From Dichetophora obliterata (taxonomy: Eukaryota > Arthropoda > Insecta > Diptera > Sciomyzidae): a stretch of 64,000 nucleotides of DNA. Position 1 is the first letter of the stretch. Each line of letters starts with the position of its first letter. Shown here piece by piece: positions 33,660 through 43,795 of the stretch. The translations under genes were made by a program, and so were the position numbers. The notes beneath the pieces are model-generated. The model ran no database searches and had not been told where the DNA came from. It worked only from the letters and a program-made list of their open reading frames with translations. The stretch covers positions 73,800,136 to 73,864,135 of the forward strand of contig OY986438.1 in NCBI GenBank assembly GCA_963920525.1, given 5' to 3'.

Positions 33660-34522
33660 TTTACTTTAGGGTCCGGACACGAATATTAATTTTCTTATTT
33701 TTATTAAATGTACTGAGGCCTCCTTAACCTAAATATGAAAACAAAAATTGTCGCTCTCGTTTGAAAGTTCAGTGTAAAATAAAAAAGCTTCAACAACGTT
33801 TAAAATTTGCACTGAATTTTCAAACTAAACCCATTTATTTCCTAAACCAAACGAGTGCGACAATTTTTGTTTTCAGATTTAGGTTTAGAGACCCAAATAC
33901 ATTTAATAAAAATAAGAAAAAGTAAAATTATTTCAAAAAAATTTATTAAATCTCATTAACTATGCTGAAAACAAGATCGCCCCAAAAATGTATTCAACAG
34001 TGAAAAATCACTGCGCCCCTGAAGCAGTGTTTCTGTTTTGACAGATGTGGTTTGATCAAAATGGCGCGAAATACCCGTGGTCTAATTTGCAGTTTTAAAG
34101 CATTAATAAGAAATATATAAATTTCGAACACAAATAAGTTTAAAAAATATTGCTAGTAAATAAATAAAGCACTACTGTGTAAGATATCCAAACGATGTGG
34201 GCATATTTACCTGTGGAATGAAATCGCACTGTTCTTTAATTTTCGGGAACTTTTACAGTTTTTAACTGCATAACTCATGTTGCAATTATTTTTGTGGTTG
34301 TTTTTTTTAAATTGTAGCTTTTTTAGCAGTGGAAAATGCTTTTAAATAAATTATTTTCGAATATTTTGCTGAGGAGACTTCTAATCAGATGCCAGGGTTC
34401 TCAGAAATGTCAAAAAACCATCTATGTCTCGCTCGCACATTTTACGAATGGTGCGACAGTTCACGTACAGTGTATGTGTTAGCAACACCATTTCCTTATA
34501 TTTTACTTCTTTGGTGGGTAAC

Positions 34523-35074
34523 GAGCAAAGAAGTTAGCAACAACTAAATCAGCTGCGAAATCTTTAACTCAGTGCAAGCTTGCTGAGCAAAATTAATATA
34601 AGTATTTTTATTTTGAATAAATAGTTTATAATGAAACTTTTTATAAGTGATTTTAAGAGTGTGTTCTAGTGAAATATTTGTGCACTTTTTATATATTAAT
34701 ATTTTCAATATTTGCCGGTGTTTTTTGTCGCGACGCAAGTTTGTTCATGCAGTTTTTTCTTCGGCGTTAGTGTGTGTATTTATTTTATAAATTTTTGTGC
34801 ACAAATATTCAAGTGGATTTTTAATTCTTTATCTTAAATTAAGTATTCAAAGCACTAAATAAAAATGAATAAATGTGAACTCACTGTGTTTCTTGTTTGG
34901 GTAGGGTTGGGTGGATTTTTGTATTTCTCGGAGTGTTTTCAAGTGTGTTTGTTGCTCGCTTTTGCTTGTGTCTCTTGTGTTTTGTGAGGGCCTCTTTTTT
35001 GTGGACGTTGGAGTCGCACAATTTTCCTGGCCAATTTTGGGTGCTGGTTTCGCTATCCGACTCGAAAGACCAAA
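34523..35074 (-). other. BEL leader, distal part with putative primer-binding site
   Basis: Continues the BEL leader between the P-like element and the 5' LTR. Directly inside the LTR the minus strand reads TTTGGTCTTTCGAGTCGG, a candidate tRNA primer site two bases from the LTR. No coding region is recognised. Confidence 0.5.
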
Positions 35075-35609
35075 TGTGGTAGCGAACGATCGTGGATAGA
35101 TTGGCGGAAAAAGAGAACAAATGGGTTAGAGTGGGTTGGGAACAATTTGTGGTTTATTTATACCTTTTTGTACAACAATTCTGGTGGTTTTACAAACAGT
35201 ATTATTTTGTGTTGTTCTGTTGAAGTTGATGTTGATGGGTCCTCGTCTTCTAGGTGGGTGGGCTGCCGTGCTGCTGATCCCCAAAGCTGCTGATGGATTT
35301 GCTGCTGTCTATTTATGTCCAATTCGTCTATGTTGTATATAAACGTGTGTATTGTATGTAATTGATGTTGAATGTAAATCGATGGTGAATTCGTGTTCTA
35401 ATGTTGTCTTCGGGTGGTTAATACGTTGCAATTTGGGTGGGTGGGTAAAACGATGTTCTTCACTTTCGGTATATTAGAACGAATCATCACATAAGACGCT
35501 GACGCAACCTTGCTGTTGCCGAACGACAACTGTCAGCGCTCGTGCGACTTGTAGCGAGAAGTTGAGCAGACGTGTTTAATACACACGGTGTTTACGTTTG
35601 ACGTAAACG
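35075..35609 (-). repeat. 5' LTR of the first BEL element
   Basis: 535 bp, matching 21119-21655 in direct orientation. The outer base is G where the 3' LTR has A (GTAAACG versus GTAAACA). Confidence 0.9.
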
Positions 35610-35614
35610 GTAAG

Positions 35615-35915
35615 CAAATCCAAAATGTTATTTTTAAAGCCAGTCTTTCTTTTTTTTAAACCTGCAATATTTCAATTAATTTTTCAATGGGGTACAAACC
35701 TTCCCAGAAGACTGGAAAAGCACCATACCGTTTCAGGATTCACATTATTCAACAATAGGAAGTAGTAAATGATATCGTAGAACGTGGTGTTGCATTGGCA
35801 AGCAGTTACATCAGTCTCACAACTTCTGAAACAGACTTTCAAAATCTTTTACAAGGCATAGAGCTATATCGTAAGGAAAATATATGATTTTTTAACCAAA
35901 AGTAATGATTTTTCT
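35615..35915 (+). other. remnant of the interrupted inverted-repeat element
   Basis: Lies between the BEL element's GTAAG and the Tc1-like copy. It contains open stretches but no recognised domain. By position it should be part of the same element as 20998-21113. Confidence 0.35.
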
Positions 35916-36839
35916 TAGGGTCCGCCATCTAACGTCTTTTTTTTTCAACTAGTGCTTATTTCGTGAATGGTAACACTGACCTCATGTCTGATTCGACAGA
36001 TAATTAGTTTTATCCTTCCGCTAAACGAATATGGTTGTGTATACGCTTAAACAACGCTGGAAAATATTGCAACATTACTTTGAAAATCATGATGCCGATT
36101 TTGCCAAAAAAAATCATCTTTTCAGATGAAGCTCATTTTGATCTTGGCGGGTATGTAAGCAAGCAAAATTGTTGCATTTGGGGCACAGAAAACCCGCACG
36201 CATACATTGAAAAGCCGCTGCACCCAAAACGAGTCAGTGTTTGGTGCGGATTTTGGTCTAGAGGCATAATTGGGTCCTTTTTCTTCGAAAATGAACAAGG
36301 AGTGGCCGTTACAATCAATGGCGATCGTTATCGGGCCATGTTGAACGAATTGTTGTTCACAAAAATTGAAGAGGAGGATATTGGCAACATTTGGTTTCAA
36401 CAGGACGGCACTACGTGCCACACAGCCGAAGCTACACTCGATGTTTTGCGCCCTGTTTTTGAAGATCGCATTATCAGCCGCAGAGCTGATGTCGTTTGGC
36501 CACCTCGGAGCTGCGATTTGACATCGTTGGACTATTATTGGTGGGGTGCCCTCAAAGATAAGTGTTACGCCGACAAGCCAGAGACAGTTGACGCTTTAAA
36601 GGAAAATATTCGTGAAGCCATTAGTAAAATACAGCTGCACACAATCGATAATGTGCTTAAAAATTGCACCGATGGTGTAGGCTACTGCCTGGCCAGCCGA
36701 GGCAGCCATTTGAATGAAATTATTTTTCATTATTTACCGGAAGGATTGTACTTTCAAATAAAAAAATAAATTTGAGAAAATACCTAGTAGTTTTTTTTAT
36801 AGAATTTAAAAAAAAAAAAGTTATTTGGCGGACCCTTTA
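35916..36839 (+). mobile_element. Tc1/mariner-like element, internally deleted
   Basis: The inverted ends GGGTCCGCCATCTAACG (left) and GGGTCCGCCAAATAAC (right, read inward) lie at 35918 and 36835. TA occurs at the left border. About 0.92 kb, shorter than a normal ~1.3 kb element because the DNA-binding part of the transposase is missing. Confidence 0.75.
36031..36769 (+). pseudogene. Tc1/mariner transposase with internal deletion
   Basis: A short N-terminal piece (ATG at 36031: VVYTLKQRWKILQHYFENH) stops at 36127. The catalytic part follows in another frame: KKIIFSDEAHFDLGGYVSKQN, FWSRGIIGSFFFEN, IWFQQDGTTCHTA, and RADVVWPPRSCDLTSLDYYWWG. The first two catalytic Asp (FSDEAHF, QQDG) and the PPRSCDLTxLDYxxWG block are present. 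The helix-turn-helix region between them is deleted. It cannot bind DNA normally and is a non-functional relative of the copies at 40614 and 56190. Confidence 0.85.
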
Positions 36840-36864
36840 TTTTTATTATTGATTTTTTTGTGGA

Positions 36865-37563
36865 TTCGGTGGTAACCTGCGGTAAGAATACGTTTTTATT
36901 TTCGACTTCCTCGACTAGATGAGTACTAGAGTAGGTTTTTGGATGCTCTTCGAAATCGTGTAGTTGTCTGCTTTTATGTAACTTGAAAAAAACACGTCTC
37001 ATTTTTAACAAAGGCAAATCTACTGTAAAATGAAGGTCCCAAATAATTTTATGAACTAGTTCATAATAATGTCAACTTACCGATTCTTAAAAATTTTTAC
37101 TATATTTTGTTGAATGAAATAAAATACCTTGTTAAAATTCGAAAAATTTTCAGGCAACGAAAAAGTTTTAATGGCTTTAACTTTGAAACGGCTGGAGTAA
37201 TATCAAAAATATTTAATTTTGAATTGCTTAGTTAATTTTACCATTATTCAAACTGCATCGCTACATTTTTTCATTTTGGTGGAATTTTTAAAAGTTATGA
37301 AGCGTTTCTTAAAAAATGTACGCAAATTTTACGAAAAAATGCAATATGTGACACCCAAATGACATAAAAATTTGCCAAAACTTCTGATTTATGTACATTA
37401 AAGTGAAGTTTGAGCAATTGTCTTTCAAAATGACGACTTAAAGTCTTAGAAAATGTCTGTTATTGACCAACTTTCGCTTGGAGTTAGAAAAATCTCCGAA
37501 AAACCTTATTTTTAGGGAAAAACCGATTAGCGCCACAACTAAACCTCTTCCAAAAAATCTGCA
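36865..37563 (-). repeat. right copy of the ~560-700 bp inverted repeat pair
   Basis: Reverse complement of the left copy at 12901 onward. On the minus strand a frame beginning MRRVFFKLHKSRQLHDFEEH corresponds to the FFKLHKTDKYTISKS frame of the left copy, so both copies include the same ORF start. The left has about 80 bp between ATG and FFKLHK that the right lacks. Confidence 0.78.
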
Positions 37564-37634
37564 AAAAATCTCAAAAACACTTGACCTCATAAGCTTTCAA
37601 AAAAGCTTGAGCAAAAAAAAATAATTTTTGGGAC

Positions 37635-37980
37635 AGCTTAATGTATATGGCTTAGGAAGATTTGATCATCTCTCCACTTTCAGAAATGCAATTCTGGGAT
37701 GTGACCTAACTGCAAATGTTTCCGCAAGAAACTTCATTTACCTACATAAGCTCATTCATGAAAAGAAACCTCTTTATCTGTAAGAAAAACTTAAATTTTG
37801 CTTGTCTAGAAGAAGTGTTATTTTGATTGTGCCTAAGCATAATTCGCTAAGCATCTCCCGCATGTTCTTCATTAGCGCCATTTGACTTTGGAATGCTATG
37901 GTCATTCTTACCGTTTAGACGTGTTTTTGCGAGGTCTAACATTTAAAGTTATCTTTAGCTAAAAGTTCTAAATTAATAAA
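37635..37980 (+). pseudogene. Jockey-type LINE, right half of the split copy
   Basis: VYGLGRFDHLSTFRNAILGC then ARNFIYLHKLIHEKK continues the C-terminal region of the LINE at 12498-12900. It stops at 37782-37784 and decays further to about 37980, where an AATAAATATAAATAAA-type tail occurs. Confidence 0.75.
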
Positions 37981-38363
37981 TATAAATAAAAATAAACAGC
38001 TTTCTGATCAACTTGCACATACATCTGGAAGCGTGACAACGTGGATTTCATCCTTTTTAAAATACTTAGATATTTAATATTATTTTCAAAAATATATATA
38101 TGTTTTCCTGTTTTGTTTTAAGCGCAAACAGGTTTCTATAGAGCAAATTATCGTATTTTCTTTCTACATCTGTTTTAACGCTACTGCAAAAACTCTAGTG
38201 CTTATAAAACTTTTCAATTCGTTGGTTCTACAAAATCAGGGGTACAAAGTTTCTACAGTACAGTGTCTTTAAACAAAATAAATTGTTTTTCACTTAAAGC
38301 ATTTAAGTTAATTTTTCTCCTTTTACTTTCATCTATATTGCAAAACTTTCTATTTAACTGAAA
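37981..38363. other. AT-rich region before a LINE ORF1 fragment
   Basis: No gene recognised. It may be the 5' UTR of the LINE whose ORF1 starts at 38364. Confidence 0.35.
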
Positions 38364-38672
38364 ATGATCTGCAATTTCCGAAACTGCGCAGTAAAAGGTG
38401 AATCTGACCGGCTGGTTATTTGCAGGTTGTGTGATTCATTTTTTCATATCAAGTGTGCAGCGTTGACTGCGAGGATCTTCGATGCACTCAACGAAAGTAA
38501 GGGACTTCGTTGGTCATGTGAAGATTGCAGGTTTACAAATGTTGAGATCTTTAAACTTATTAGGCAATCTCGGAAAGGTTTTTTGGAGTTGGCTAAGGAT
38601 CTAAAGGTAGCAAAAGATAGACTGAGTGAATACGAAGATTTGTTTAAAAAGTTTAAAACTTCCATAGTTTAG
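38364..38672 (+). pseudogene. LINE ORF1 fragment with PHD-like finger
   Basis: A 102-codon frame with MICNFRNCAVKGESDRLVIC, CDSFFHIKCAAL and LRWSCEDC. This is the same PHD-like C-x2-C...H-x2-C...C-x2-C arrangement as in the CR1-like ORF1 at 25035, but a different family. It then has a leucine/lysine helix (RKGFLELAKDLKVAKDRLSEY). Basic ORF1-like sequence may continue in another frame to ~38830. There is no RT downstream. Confidence 0.65.
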
Positions 38673-39261
38673 AAGCTTACAATTTTCCAAAACGCAATCG
38701 TTCAAACAAAAATCTTCGTAGTTCAGCTAAAACTACTGATATAGCCATGCCATCGTCCAATCATAATACTATTATATTCAAATCATTCCAGCTCACGGAT
38801 GGCTATCGCAAGAGTCGAAATATTTGGGGAATATTATAACATAAATCATGGATTGTATTGAGCATTTGTGCCGAACAACTTTTTTCGTGAGGCGCTTTAC
38901 CCAGTATGTCCAGAGTAGCATGTATACAGGAAACCTGCATGCTGTATCCAAGCATGCCAACAAGGCATGTATGGTCATTAAAAAAAAACAACAATTATCC
39001 AAATTCGCTGAGTATGCGTGTTGTTTGTACACAGTAGCGTGCATACTAAAATATGCATGCTGTATTAGTACTAAGCCATGAACCTTGCATGCATAATAGT
39101 CTTGCTTAAAAAATATGAACTGCCATTGTGCATTTAAACTTTAAGGAGTGCATTTGTACATAATTTATTAACAAAGTATAATTTAATATAACAGAATATA
39201 ACAACTTTAAAAACTGAAATAAATAAGATGATTAATTAATGACAACAGCAATTTTTTCTTA
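38673..39261. other. region with scattered TGCATGC words
   Basis: No gene recognised beyond a possible ORF1 tail. Contains TGCATGC or GCATGC near 38936, 38953, 39053 and 39087. Confidence 0.4.
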
Positions 39262-39345
39262 CAATATAAATGCAAATGTATGCATACAGTATTAATGGTA
39301 ATGTATGCATGCAGTATTAATTACAATGAATGCATAGAGTACTAC
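39262..39345 (+). repeat. ~25 bp tandem repeat with TGCATGCA core
   Basis: Three units of the form AATG(T/A)ATGCAT(A/G)(C/G)AGTATTAAT, starting near 39275, 39300 and 39325. Confidence 0.65.
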
Positions 39346-39865
39346 GAAATCCCCATACATTCAGCAATAGTAATTGTGCGGGTACATAGTACACATGCTC
39401 TTGTTTGACATCGCCATGGAAATGAGCTTGCATTTATGCTGGCATGCATACAAAATATCAAACGTATGCCAACATCATCAATGCTGTATGCATGAATGTA
39501 CTTACTGAGATGTGCTTCATGTGTGCCGACCACTGAACTAAACATTTACGGATGCAAACACAATAAGTAGAGACTTGTCCATGCGTCACTGTCACAAGTC
39601 GCAGCGCTCGTCGAATCGCGTGTTCAGCTAGCCGGTGGTTAAATAATCGACGAGCTACTATACTACTTTGTTGCACTCGCTTAACCGCGAAAAATATTAT
39701 AGTGTAAAATTTAGTCATATTATAGTAGAGAAACACGTTTTACTCAATTTAACCAGTTATCTCATAATTCTACACTGTTTCTTGCTGATAAAAAATTACG
39801 TCATTTTTGCAAGAACCCCCTTCTCCCCACGTGAGATTTAGTGAGATTCTTCTTAACCCCCCCCT
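39346..39865. other. unrecognised spacer
   Basis: More GCATGCAT words occur near 39442 and 39487. A GC-richer stretch lies at 39575-39690. The minus-strand open frames here look like chance. Confidence 0.35.
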
Positions 39866-39888
39866 TTACCCACCTAAATGCCTCACGT

Positions 39889-40123
39889 AATTAATGGACG
39901 TAATTAAAAATAAAAGACTATTATCGGAATCAGCGTTACTATCAAATGCAGGTGACTCACCATCAAATGCGCTGCAGTCCTTGCAGGTAAATAGAAACGT
40001 CCCTGGCCTTTTTGAGAGAATTTTGAACTCATCCGCAGTGATTTTAGCACATTCAATATGCATCCAACAGCTACATCGTGCACACGAAATGCCACCTTTG
40101 CTTTTCAATACACGAAAATACAA
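39889..40123 (-). pseudogene. LINE ORF1 fragment with PHD-like finger (second family)
   Basis: The minus-strand frame reads KGGISCARCSCWMHIECAKITADEF then FLFTCKDCSAFDGESPAF. The C-x2-C-x-C...H-x2-C...C-x2-C set and spacing fit the PHD-like finger in CR1/Jockey ORF1. It is truncated at both ends. Confidence 0.6.
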
Positions 40124-40369
40124 AATTCAAATTCAATATACAAAATGGACGGCAAATAGCATCACAGAAACGCAAAAAACGTGGTCGCAATTATTACAGC
40201 ATGTCTTTCTGCATTCAGTAAAAGCAGATTATTCGAAGATTACACTTCAAAAACGTTGAAAAATGATTTTATTTTGTATAAGACTTCAGTACACTGCATT
40301 TAAATGTAGCGTTGACATCAAATACACAAGTCTTATGGTGAAGCTTAGCAACTTATCTATAGCTTAGTA

Positions 40370-40417
40370 CTTATGTTATGTTATGTTATGTTATGTTATG
40401 TTATGTTATGTTATGAA
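40370..40417 (+). repeat. (TTATG)n microsatellite
   Basis: About nine perfect TTATG pentamers. Confidence 0.95.
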
Positions 40418-40741
40418 ACAGGATATCAAAACATAATGCGATAATACAGCAAAGTAACGGGAAATCATAGCATGCACAGCGTGTGCTTGCTTCAGTTTCA
40501 GCTTACTTTTAAAATTCTGACCTCATATTCAAAACCAGCGACCCTCTAACACTAACACTAAATTATGTTTAAAACTTTGAAAAATACATATTATTAGGAG
40601 GCAATAACCAATAAGGGTGGTTAAATTTTAAGGGGCGATGTTGATTTTGAATAAAACACAAATTATTTAGGAAATTATTATCATTTCTTTTTATTATGAT
40701 AATATTGGTATGGTTCAATTATGTATGTAACAAAATATCGG

Positions 40742-42499
40742 TCAAATGGCCGCCGCGACCTCGGCGGTACACCTCCATCCGACGGTCCAAATTTTCGATG
40801 ACACCTTTTCTTTCAAATAACCACAAAGAAAGAAGTCCAACGGTGTCAAATCACATGATCTTGGCGGCCAATTGATATCGCCACCACGTGAGATAACACG
40901 GCCATTGAATTCGTCGGGCAAAAGAGTCATTGTTTAGCTGCGTGGCAAGTGGCACCGTCCTGTTGAAACCACATATCGTCCACATCCATATCTTCCAATT
41001 CGGGCCATAAAAAGTTCGTTATCATCTCACGATAGTGAACATTATTCACAGTAACTGCCTAACCGGTCTAATTTTGGAAAAAATACGGCCCGATGATGCC
41101 ACCAAACAGTCACTCTATGTGGGTGCATTGGTTTTTCGACAATCACTCTTGGATTATCATTCGCCCAAATACGGCAATTCTGCTTATTGACGAATCCACT
41201 GAGGTGAAAATGTGCCTCATCACTGAAGATGATTTTCTTCGAAAATTGATCATCCACTGTTGCCATTTCTTGCCACCATTCTGACCATTGACGACGCTTG
41301 AAATGGTCAAGAGGCTTTAGTTCTTGAGTTAATTGCACCTTTTAAGCGTGTAAATGCAAGTCTTTATGCATAATGTTCATCAATGACGACCTTGAGAAGT
41401 GCAATTGTTGGGCACGACGACGAGTTGAGGTGGACGGCTCTTCAACCACACTATCGCGAACAGCAGAAATATTTTCTGCAGTACGAGCTGTACGAGCATG
41501 CACTGGTGTTTTCACATCTCCTACAGACTCGGTTTGCTCAAATTTTTGCACGATTTTTCCAATTGTACGCACATTTGGACGATTAATAGCATCTTTAGGT
41601 AAAACGTAGCTTTCGTCTTAAGCTTCGTTCGTTTTCCGACGATATCGGACAAAATTGGCTTGATGTATTTTTTCCTTGCGTCGTCGTCCACTGTTACGTT
41701 GCTTATGTTGCTCAAATACTCTTAACGTGAGTATTTGTCAAAAACATTATTACCAGATTGTAAAAGTTCATCATTTTGCGTAAAACTGACAAAAACCTTA
41801 AATATTTTATGCTTATTCTAAGCAATATTTAATAGGTGGCATCATTTTTTGCTTCAGCTGTTTCGTTTGTTTTGTTTTTTTTTTGACATATATGATTAAT
41901 TTTTGCTGCAAATTTGATCATAGTGAAAAGTTTTGTGAAAATTAATAATTATAATGTTTTCCGCGATCGCTTTATACAATTTTAATGAATCGGATACAAA
42001 GCAGGCAAGGCAGGCAAATCTGCAAAGCAGGTAAAACTCCAAGATAAAATCCAACTCCAAATTGCTCGCTTGTGGTTTTTTTGTGTGCTAAATAAAATAT
42101 AAATTAATTGATTATAAATTCATGCATTTGTTAATAAAATAATACTTACGATTTATTTTCAGCAACTTCCATGTCAGCAAATTTCTAAACGATAAGAAAA
42201 TTTTCATCGTCTATATTTGACGTTTCGTTTGAAATTTTTTTAATACATCAGGCCAAGTTTTCACTACAGTTACGTTGTCGTTCATTTCTGAATCAGCTGT
42301 TCTCGTTGGGTTAAAAAATTATTTTTACATCAAGCGAAAACAGCTGACATTCGGCTTTTGAACGAAGCCTTCGTGAAATGTACGTTACGTTCGTTTTACA
42401 GAAAGATGTATAAATTGACCGAAAAAATCACGAAGTGCACGATATGCATAATAAGCCTGAATAACTTTTACGCGTTGCTCGACTGTGTATCTCACCATG
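40742..42499 (-). pseudogene. Tc1/mariner-like transposase, copy A
   Basis: The minus-strand start ATG at 42499 begins the DNA-binding domain (VRYTVEQRVKVIQAYY...). It is interrupted by the MITE, then resumes VRTIGKIVQKFEQTESVGDVK at 41572. The catalytic part has KKIIFSDEAHFHLSGFVNKQN near 41240 and DINWPPRSCDLTPLDFFLCG near 40870. Frameshifts and stops occur near 41340 and 41050 and a stop lies at the first QQDG-like region. It is non-functional. The gene would have catalysed cut-and-paste transposition into TA sites. Confidence 0.85.
41587..42410. mobile_element. MITE with TAA target duplication (PIF/Harbinger-like), 824 bp
   Basis: It splits copy A of the mariner-like element; the undamaged site is seen in copy B at 56405-56420. 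The ends are imperfect inverted repeats (TAGCATCTTTAGGTAAAACG and TACATCTTTCTGTAAAACG). TAA flanks both sides (41584-41586 and 42411-42413), the size and type expected of PIF/Harbinger. A small minus-strand frame (VTVDDDARKKYIKPILSDIV, 41710-41600) lies at one end and may be a captured or transposase remnant. Confidence 0.75.
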
Positions 42500-42739
42500 G
42501 TTCAAATTGAATTAGTCTGAAGTTGAGAAATATCAAATGAAATGCAGAAAAAAATTGACGTTTAGGTGTGGTTCACATTCAACATCGGCCCTTAAAATTG
42601 AACCACCCTTATATATATATAATTCATCAAGTTCCACTCGTTTCAAAATTCTTAAATTACCATTACGCAATGAAAATCGCGCAGCAGATCATTAATAAAA
42701 TAAGAGTGGGACTCACCTACGCATAGGAAATACGTAAAT

Positions 42740-42836
42740 TTTTTAAAAAGATCCCAGGCTAAGTAAAATGATCTAAAAATGTTCACTGAGATTCATTGGC
42801 TTAGTCGTGGTGCTTGCCTAAACAGGTTGTTTGATA
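42740..42836 (+). pseudogene. hAT (GTF2IRD2/ZBED5-like) transposase fragment, left part
   Basis: Reads MFTEIHWLSRGACLNRLFD, which matches the conserved HTEIRWLSRG motif of the GTF2IRD2/ZBED5-type hAT transposase family. The reading frame continues at 52988 with RDEVLPFL when the TA-flanked element between is left out. Confidence 0.75.
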
Positions 42837-43341
42837 CACTCAAAGAAACATTTGTTCATATTGACCGATTCCTAGATATAGTTGATACATTTTTTGTCAA
42901 TATACAGTCAACAAAAGCTTTTGTCAATTAGATTAAAGGTGATAAGTTACAATCATATTGACTAAAATTTATTTTGTTTATTTGATAAATGGATGTTTCA
43001 ACTTGATATAAGCCTTTATCACGAACATCGCGTTTTTATTGTTGATTTGATAAAACACTTTGTCAATATGAATACAGAATATTTCAACATGAAAAATAGT
43101 TTTTTGAATTTTCTATTCTGTTGAAAACATGTTTTTTATCAACAATACTCAAAAGTTTTGTTGCTCTGATTAAAAGATTTTATTACAGTTTATGTATAAT
43201 AAACATACTTATAAATATAATAATGGAATTCACAAACGTTGATACTATCCATACTGAATTCATTGAAAAAGAAGCTCAATTTGTAGTCATCACTAATGAT
43301 AAATGCATTTAGAAACTCAGCCAAAAATGTTGAAGTCCCTC

Positions 43342-43795
43342 TGTTTATACCTAAACCCTTGTTAGCTATGTATTTTCTACTACTTAAGCTAAACTAAAAG
43401 TTATTAAGTACCTTTTTTTATGTTCCTGCCTTACCGACGGCTTCGAGTCTCGCTGGTCCTTCGGCTTATCCGAACGAAGGTGATGCTGGTCGTCATCTTC
43501 TTATTGGCATAGTCATCGAAGCAGCTTCATCTTTTATTTCTCCAAATTATATTAGAAAATTCTGAAAACGTAAGAAATTGTTAATATTAAAAGCTGAATA
43601 TATATTGTCATAAATCCAACTCTTGTGATTTCTTGTACTTACCATTCTTGTTTTCCATTCCTGCGTATAAAATTCTGTGAGCACATATTGCGTCAGAATT
43701 TTATATACATAGGCTTACCTTTTGTGTCCGTCCACAGAGGCACTCCAGCAACTTATTTGCACCGGCATCTATAATGTCCAACAGCGAATTGTACA
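43342..43795 (+). repeat. 5' LTR of the second BEL element
   Basis: 454 bp, starts TGTTTATACCTAAACCC and ends GAATTGTACA. It contains a GC-rich palindromic block (CCTTCGGCTTATCCGAACGAAGG). Confidence 0.93.

Larger units (their letters stand above)
30401..34512 (-). mobile_element. P-element-like (THAP9-type) DNA transposon, 4.1 kb
   Basis: It sits in the BEL leader. The ends are 25 bp inverted repeats with one mismatch, starting AAAGAAGTAAAATATAAGG at 30401 and mirrored at 34512. GGTGGGTAAC flanks both sides (30391-30400 and 34513-34522), a 10 bp direct repeat where P elements normally give 8 bp. The transposase has a THAP exon and P-type core. A second inverted repeat (33698-33760 versus 33852-33920) lies near the 5' end and may be a subterminal binding array. 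Confidence 0.75.
21119..35609 (-). mobile_element. BEL/Pao LTR element, gag-protease only, with two nested insertions
   Basis: LTRs at 21119-21655 and 35075-35609 are near-identical and in direct orientation. A perfect 5 bp target duplication GTAAG flanks them (21114-21118 and 35610-35614). The element is on the minus strand. After removal of the LINE (24598-29481) and the P-like element (30401-34512), about 5.5 kb remain: leader, gag with Pao-type zinc fingers, and a protease domain. The frame ends at 22225 and only ~570 bp separate it from the 3' LTR, so RT, RNase H and integrase are missing altogether. The purine tract GGCGGGCGGAA precedes the 3' LTR. Confidence 0.9.
40614..42609 (-). mobile_element. 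Tc1/mariner-like element, copy A, with nested MITE
   Basis: Inverted ends AGGGTGGTTAAATTTTAAGG at 40614 and its complement ending 42609, each flanked by TA (40612-40613 and 42610-42611). Without the 824 bp MITE at 41587-42410 (and its TAA) the length is ~1.17 kb. It is the same family as 56190-57287. Confidence 0.88.

Noticed and set aside
34881..35342. Small plus-strand ORFs near 35 kb as genes
   Set aside because: They lie in the LTR and leader of the BEL element and the same frame recurs in the other LTR (21182-21388).
40370..40417. CRISPR-like or telomere-like array
   Set aside because: Perfect TTATG pentamers without spacers; a simple microsatellite.
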